8,469 nt of DNA from Candidatus Aminicenantota bacterium (GTDB lineage: Bacteria; Acidobacteriota; Aminicenantia; UBA2199). The notes under the pieces were generated by a model. It ran no database searches. It worked only from the letters and a program-made list of their open reading frames with translations, and had not been told where the DNA came from. Positions 5,558-8,469 of this stretch are shown here, in pieces. Location of the stretch: contig JAUXFB010000037.1 of assembly GCA_030620255.1 (NCBI GenBank), positions 1-8,469 of the forward strand, read 5' to 3'. Made by a program: the position numbers and the translations under genes. Position 1 is the stretch's first letter, and every line of letters begins with the position of its first letter.

Positions 5558-6434
5558 AGAAATTGTCATTTTAAGTGGCAAAGGTGGAACTGGGAAAACA
5601 ACCATAGCTGCATCTCTTGCAGAGCTAATTCATGATAAAATAATTGTAGACTCTGATGTTGATGCAGCTAATATGTATTTATTAATGGAACCGGAAAATA
5701 TTATAGAAACTGAGTTTAAAGGAAAATCTGTTGCAAGTATAAACACTTCAATCTGTACATCCTGCAATCTCTGTAAAGAGTTATGTAGGTTTAATGCAAT
5801 TGAGGTTATTAACGGTGATTATGTTGTAGAAGATATTTCATGTGATGGGTGCAGGTTATGCCAGACTGCATGCCCTGTTGATGCTATTGAAATGGTTGAA
5901 CAGGTTGTTGGCAAATGGATTTTTGCAAACACCAGGTTTGGAGATTTTGTTTATGCAAGATTAAATCCAGGAGCAGAAAATTCAGGTACTCTTGTAACAA
6001 TGGTTAAACATCAGTCAAAAATAATTGCAAAAGAAAAAAATATCAGTACAATTTTAATTGATGGCCCACCTGGGATTGGTTGCCCTGTTATAGCATCACT
6101 TTCTGGGAGTGATTATGTTCTTGTTGTAACAGAACCAAGTTTTTCAGGAATAAGTGATCTTAAAAGGATACTTGAATTAACAGAACATTTCAGAATAAAA
6201 ACCGGTATTATTGTAAATAAATTTGATATAAATATAGAAAACACTGAGAAAATTGAAAAATTTGCTCAAGAAAATAAAATAGAAGTTCTTGCAAGGATTC
6301 CGCACAGTTATTGTATTATTGAAGAAATTTCAAAAATGAATATTCCTTCTATTAATTGTGAAGAATTAAAAAAACCTGTTATAGAGATATATAATAAGAT
6401 AAAAGCTTATTTTGAAGATGAAATGGCTAATTAA
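5544..6434 (+). CDS. MinD/Mrp-type P-loop ATPase with inserted two-cluster ferredoxin domain (second copy)
   Basis: This 296-residue protein is a paralogue of the preceding gene with the same architecture. The deviant Walker A motif SGKGGTGKTT is at 11-20, the switch segment reads DSDVDAAN (36-43), and the ferredoxin insert has Cys71, 74, 77 and 81 followed by Cys100, 103, 106 and 110. LIDGPPGIGCPV lies at 171-182. The VTEPSFSGISDLKR segment matches VTEPTPFGLSDLK in the first copy. The two probably form a heterodimer, since MinD/NifH-class ATPases work as dimers sandwiching two nucleotides; that is inference. I prefer ATG 5544 (MKKTKEIVILSGKGG); an in-frame GTG lies 6 bases earlier and a TTG at 5523. 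With ATG 5544 the overlap with the previous gene is 14 bases and no strong Shine-Dalgarno is present, which suggests coupled, stoichiometric synthesis. Confidence 0.92.
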   Translation: MKKTKEIVILSGKGGTGKTTIAASLAELIHDKIIVDSDVDAANMYLLMEPENIIETEFKGKSVASINTSICTSCNLCKELCRFNAIEVINGDYVVEDISCDGCRLCQTACPVDAIEMVEQVVGKWIFANTRFGDFVYARLNPGAENSGTLVTMVKHQSKIIAKEKNISTILIDGPPGIGCPVIASLSGSDYVLVVTEPSFSGISDLKRILELTEHFRIKTGIIVNKFDINIENTEKIEKFAQENKIEVLARIPHSYCIIEEISKMNIPSINCEELKKPVIEIYNKIKAYFEDEMAN

Positions 6435-6447
6435 TTCCCTGAATCTA

Positions 6448-6476
6448 TTGATAAGGAATTGAAAAAAAGATAAAAT
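6448..6476 (+). promoter_or_regulatory. Possible internal promoter before the second NifX-like gene
   Basis: TTGATA (6448-6453) and TAAAAT (6471-6476) each match the sigma70 consensus at five of six bases with an ideal 17-base spacer, in the largest gap inside the operon (6435-6494). Transcription would start only about 12 bases before the ATG at 6495, around the Shine-Dalgarno itself, which is a drawback. Such matches also arise by chance in AT-rich DNA. Confidence 0.3.
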
Positions 6477-6482
6477 AACTAA

Positions 6483-6489
6483 AAGGAGG
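6483..6489 (+). promoter_or_regulatory. Strong Shine-Dalgarno before the second NifX-like gene
   Basis: AAGGAGG lies 5 bases before the ATG at 6495. It is as strong as the one at the head of the operon, while the intervening ATPase genes have weak sites. This predicts higher translation of the small NifX-like protein than of the two ATPases. Confidence 0.8.
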
Positions 6490-6494
6490 CTAAT

Positions 6495-6848
6495 ATGAAG
6501 ATTGCAATTGCAACAGATGGAACCCAAGTAGCAAACCATTTTGGTAGATGTCAATCTTATACTATAGTGGAAATTGAAAATAAAAAGATTCTAAAAAGAA
6601 GTATAATTGACAATCCTGGTCATGAACCGGGATTTTTACCTAAATTTTTAAGTGAAAAAGGAGTAAATTGTATTCTCGCAGGTGGAATGGGACCAAAAGC
6701 TATAACTCTTTTCGAAGAAAAAAATGTTGAGCCCATAGTAGGTGTTCATGGTAGCATTGATAAGGTTATTGAGGATTTTTTAAATAACAATATTAAAGTT
6801 GGAGATAGCAAATGTAGTCATGAAATACGGGGGTCCAAACGTAATTAG
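6495..6848 (+). CDS. NifX/NifB-type cofactor-binding domain protein (second copy, with HFGxC and CxH motifs)
   Basis: This 117-residue protein has the NifX/ORP-type dinitrogenase cofactor-binding fold. MKIAIATDG opens the domain and NHFGRC (14-19) supplies His15 and Cys19. HEPGFLPKFLSEKGV (43-57) and ILAGGMGPKAITLFEE (60-75) are the family core. The C-terminus has GDSKCSHE (Cys107, His109), a potential metal ligand pair of the kind seen in relatives beside Mrp/MinD ATPases. Compared with the first copy (4364-4687), this one keeps the His/Cys motifs and is likelier to bind a metal cluster directly. A strong AAGGAGG precedes the start. The Fur-family gene starts 11 bases after its stop. The metal bound, and whether it resembles the Mo-Cu cluster of ORP, cannot be read from the sequence. 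Confidence 0.9.
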   Translation: MKIAIATDGTQVANHFGRCQSYTIVEIENKKILKRSIIDNPGHEPGFLPKFLSEKGVNCILAGGMGPKAITLFEEKNVEPIVGVHGSIDKVIEDFLNNNIKVGDSKCSHEIRGSKRN

Positions 6849-6859
6849 TTCCATTAACT

Positions 6860-7333
6860 ATGAAAAGGAGAAAAGCTCTTAATTGGGAGAGTATTTTAAA
6901 GAAAAGAGGATATAGGATAACACATCCAAGAAGAGAAATATTAAATATCCTTGAAACTATTAATGGGCATCCAAATGCGAGGGAGGTTTTCTTACAACTC
7001 AGTAAAAAACACCCTGAAATAGGGTTAACTACTATTTACAGAACTCTTGAACTTTTTGTGAGACTGGAAATATTAAACAGGTGCGAATTTGGTGATAGAC
7101 AGAATAGATATGAAATTGTTCCGGAAAAAAGTGAACATCACAATCATTTAATTTGTGATAAGTGTGGGAAGGTTATTGAGTATAGGGATTTAATAGATGA
7201 AGAGACAAGACTTGTAAGAAAACTTGAGAATAGTTTAACAAAAAAGTATTATTTTAAAATAATAAATCATGAACTGAAATTTTATGGATATTGCAAAAAA
7301 TGTCTCAAATCCATTAACACAGATAATCTTTAA
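6860..7333 (+). CDS. fur: Fur-family ferric uptake regulator
   Basis: This 157-residue protein is a full-length Fur-family repressor. A winged helix occupies about 10-85, with the recognition segment GLTTIYRTLELF (55-66). The dimerisation domain carries HHNHLICDKCGK. Two CxxC pairs (Cys99/102 and Cys145/148) form the structural zinc site. By alignment with known family members from memory, the sensing-site ligands are His37, Glu85, His94, His96 and Glu107. Glutamates at 85 and 107 are Fur-like, whereas PerR has Asp at both positions and senses peroxide by His oxidation. The operator at the head of the operon is also of Fur rather than PerR type. Zur or another specificity cannot be excluded. 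The gene is last in the operon, 11 bases after the NifX-like gene. No Shine-Dalgarno precedes the ATG, so expression may depend on coupling. Autoregulation through the palindrome at 3550-3568 is inferred. Confidence 0.92.
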   Translation: MKRRKALNWESILKKRGYRITHPRREILNILETINGHPNAREVFLQLSKKHPEIGLTTIYRTLELFVRLEILNRCEFGDRQNRYEIVPEKSEHHNHLICDKCGKVIEYRDLIDEETRLVRKLENSLTKKYYFKIINHELKFYGYCKKCLKSINTDNL

Positions 7334-7420
7334 CATACAATATAATTGGGTTAAGTCTTTCATTTTAGCATATTTTTTTAACAATTTTCTGGTGTTTTTA
7401 ACTTAAAGCAATTCGTGAAT

Positions 7421-7449
7421 TTGAGTTTTTTGTTTGTTTTAAGTAAAAT
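7421..7449 (+). promoter_or_regulatory. Candidate promoter for the cytidylyltransferase gene
   Basis: TTGAGT (7421-7426) and TAAAAT (7444-7449) are separated by 17 bases in the AT-rich 121-base gap. The predicted start of transcription would fall at about the ATG at 7455, implying a leaderless or nearly leaderless mRNA; no Shine-Dalgarno is visible before that ATG. This is weak evidence given the base composition. I see no convincing terminator or other element in the rest of 7334-7454. Confidence 0.3.
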
Positions 7450-7454
7450 ATCAA

Positions 7455-8159
7455 ATGAGAGAAAATTTGGTTATTATACTTGCTGGTGGTACAGGTAGCC
7501 GTTTATGTGATGAAACTCCAAAGCAGTTTCTGAAAATTGCAGATAAATCAATTATTGAGAGCACAATTGAAAAATTTGAGTTTCTTCATATGATTGATCA
7601 TATTTTTATTGTTACAAACCCTGAATATTATGACCAAACATTAGAAATAATTAATATAAGAGATTTTAAAAAGGTTAAAAAAGTATTAAAAGGTGGAAAA
7701 ACAAGACAGGAATCTTCGAGCATTGGGGTTTTTTCAGCAGGAAATGATTATAGAAATGTATTGATTCATGATGTAGTCAGGCCTTTTGTTTCAAAGGAAA
7801 TTATTGAGAATGTTTTGAAAAAGCTTGATATATATTCTGCAGTTAATGTTGCAATTCCTTCAAATGACACAATTATAGAAATTGATGAGAAAAATCTTAT
7901 TAAAAAAATTCCAGATAGAAAGTTTTTAAGAAGAGTTCAAACTCCTCAGGCATTTAAACTTAGTTTAATTCAAAAAGCTCATAAATTGGCTATTGAGAAT
8001 AATATAGAAAATGCAACAGATGATTGTTACCTTGTTCTAAAATTCAAATTGTCTGATATTTATGTAATAAATGGAAGTGAATTTAATATAAAAATCACAT
8101 ATCCTATGGATATTAATATAGCAAAGGAGATTATAAAGAACAAGAAAAAAAGGGTTTAA
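7455..8159 (+). CDS. IspD/TarI-family cytidylyltransferase
   Basis: This 234-residue nucleotidyltransferase transfers CMP from CTP to a sugar- or polyol-phosphate. It has the nucleotide loop LAGGTGSR (9-16), PKQFL with Lys23, HDVVRPF with Asp106, QTPQAF (162-167), TDD (188-190) and GSEFNIKITYPMD with Lys213, the ordered motifs of this family. It could be IspD (methylerythritol phosphate cytidylyltransferase of isoprenoid synthesis) or a TarI/Bcs1-type ribitol-phosphate cytidylyltransferase for surface polymers. Features leaning towards the TarI type are AGG instead of AAG in the first loop, VRPF in place of ARP, the IPDRKFLRR stretch before QTPQ, and the downstream glycosyltransferase; no ispF is adjacent. 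The stop codon overlaps the next ATG (TAATG), so the two are translated together. The family is secure; the substrate is open. Confidence 0.88.
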   Translation: MRENLVIILAGGTGSRLCDETPKQFLKIADKSIIESTIEKFEFLHMIDHIFIVTNPEYYDQTLEIINIRDFKKVKKVLKGGKTRQESSSIGVFSAGNDYRNVLIHDVVRPFVSKEIIENVLKKLDIYSAVNVAIPSNDTIIEIDEKNLIKKIPDRKFLRRVQTPQAFKLSLIQKAHKLAIENNIENATDDCYLVLKFKLSDIYVINGSEFNIKITYPMDINIAKEIIKNKKKRV

Positions 8160-8469
8160 TGAAACTCCTCTGGTATATAAGTAATATTTATGCCAATTCG
8201 GGATATTCAGACGAAGCGAGAGTTTTTGTTGATGAGTTAATTAACAGAAAAATTGATGTAAAAATCATTGGAAGGAATAATAAAAAATGCTCTGAAAAGT
8301 ACATTTTTCAGAAAGAGAACAATCCAGATATACCTATTATTTTTCATACATATAGACATGGAGATTATGAAATATGTAGGGGTCAATATTCAATTGTAAG
8401 AACAATGCTTGAGGTATCGAAGATTCCACAGGCATGGGTTTATAAGTTAAATAAAATGGATGAGGTTTG
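8159..8469 (+). CDS. Glycosyltransferase, N-terminal part (3' partial)
   Basis: Starting at ATG 8159 (sharing the A of the previous stop), 103 codons are open to the right edge. The protein begins MKLLWYISNIYANSGYSDEA, followed by RVFVDEL. That is the donor-independent N-terminal lobe of GT-B glycosyltransferases, where an N-S-G-Y/F-G-type loop precedes the first helix. Later it has RTMLEVSKIPQAWVYKLNKM and then DEV, matching the E-x-x-x-I-P-x-x-W-V-x-x-x-N-x-M-D-E-V segment common in GT4-like enzymes. The catalytic C-terminal lobe lies beyond the window, so donor and acceptor are unknown. Overlap with a cytidylyltransferase suggests a surface polysaccharide or teichoic-acid-like pathway. Confidence 0.8.
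   Translation, partial: MKLLWYISNIYANSGYSDEARVFVDELINRKIDVKIIGRNNKKCSEKYIFQKENNPDIPIIFHTYRHGDYEICRGQYSIVRTMLEVSKIPQAWVYKLNKMDEV

Noticed and set aside
6433..6460. AATTCC...GGAATT inverted repeat between the second ATPase and second NifX-like gene
   Set aside because: The six-base stem with a 16-base loop is weak, it is not followed by a clean T-run, and such pairs are expected by chance in AT-rich DNA.
6846..6860. TAGTT-CCATT-AACTA hairpin over the start of the Fur gene
   Set aside because: Five mostly A-T pairs would be unstable at growth temperature. It is interesting only if conserved.
4173..7333. Genuine nitrogen fixation (nif) locus
   Set aside because: The NifX-like proteins alone do not imply nitrogenase. 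No nifH, nifD, nifK, nifE, nifN or radical-SAM nifB is present, and the ATPases are the MinD-ferredoxin type and not NifH.
7410..7430. AATTC-GT-GAATT followed by a T-run as a terminator after fur
   Set aside because: The arms are separated by only two bases, leaving at most four A-T pairs with a workable loop. That is too weak to call.
7334..7454. Small RNA or riboswitch in the gap before the cytidylyltransferase
   Set aside because: The gap is AT-rich with no stable GC-containing stems or known riboswitch landmarks.

Overview
The window is a fully co-directional (+ strand) stretch of an AT-rich bacterial chromosome. Both edge genes run off the window. The content fits an anaerobic, iron-sulfur-rich bacterium: paired MinD-type ATPases carrying ferredoxin clusters, NifX-like cofactor-binding proteins and a DUF5320 protein are typical of anaerobes. 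I cannot name a phylum from the sequence alone.

Layout. (1) Positions 1-3448: the end of trkA, then trkH (potassium uptake), then a patatin-like phospholipase, closely spaced. The trk genes are clearly richer in G+C than everything after them. (2) Positions 3449-3580: an AT-only inverted repeat, then a strong sigma70-type promoter, a perfect 19-bp palindrome of Fur-box type and a strong ribosome binding site. (3) Positions 3581-7333: eight tightly packed genes. They encode a Gly/Arg-rich DUF5320-type protein, an unrecognised basic small protein, a six-cysteine zinc-ribbon-like protein, a NifX-like protein, two ferredoxin-MinD ATPases, a second NifX-like protein and a Fur-family repressor. (4) Positions 7334-7454: an AT-rich gap with one weak promoter candidate. 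(5) Positions 7455-8469: an IspD/TarI-family cytidylyltransferase joined by TAATG to the start of a glycosyltransferase, probably the edge of a surface-polysaccharide locus.

How the genes may work together. The eight-gene block resembles the 'orange protein' (ORP) loci and related NifX/MinD clusters of anaerobes, where ferredoxin-MinD ATPases work with small proteins that bind metal clusters. The distinctive feature here is its regulation: a perfect Fur-type operator sits at the head and a Fur-family gene with Fur-type metal ligands sits at the tail, which suggests an autoregulated, iron-responsive metal-cluster module. Its biochemical product is unknown. A run of eight A residues at the junction of the first two genes could, with one A fewer in the mRNA, fuse them into a single protein.

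There is no tRNA, rRNA, CRISPR array or insertion sequence, and no gene-free stretch over 300 bases.
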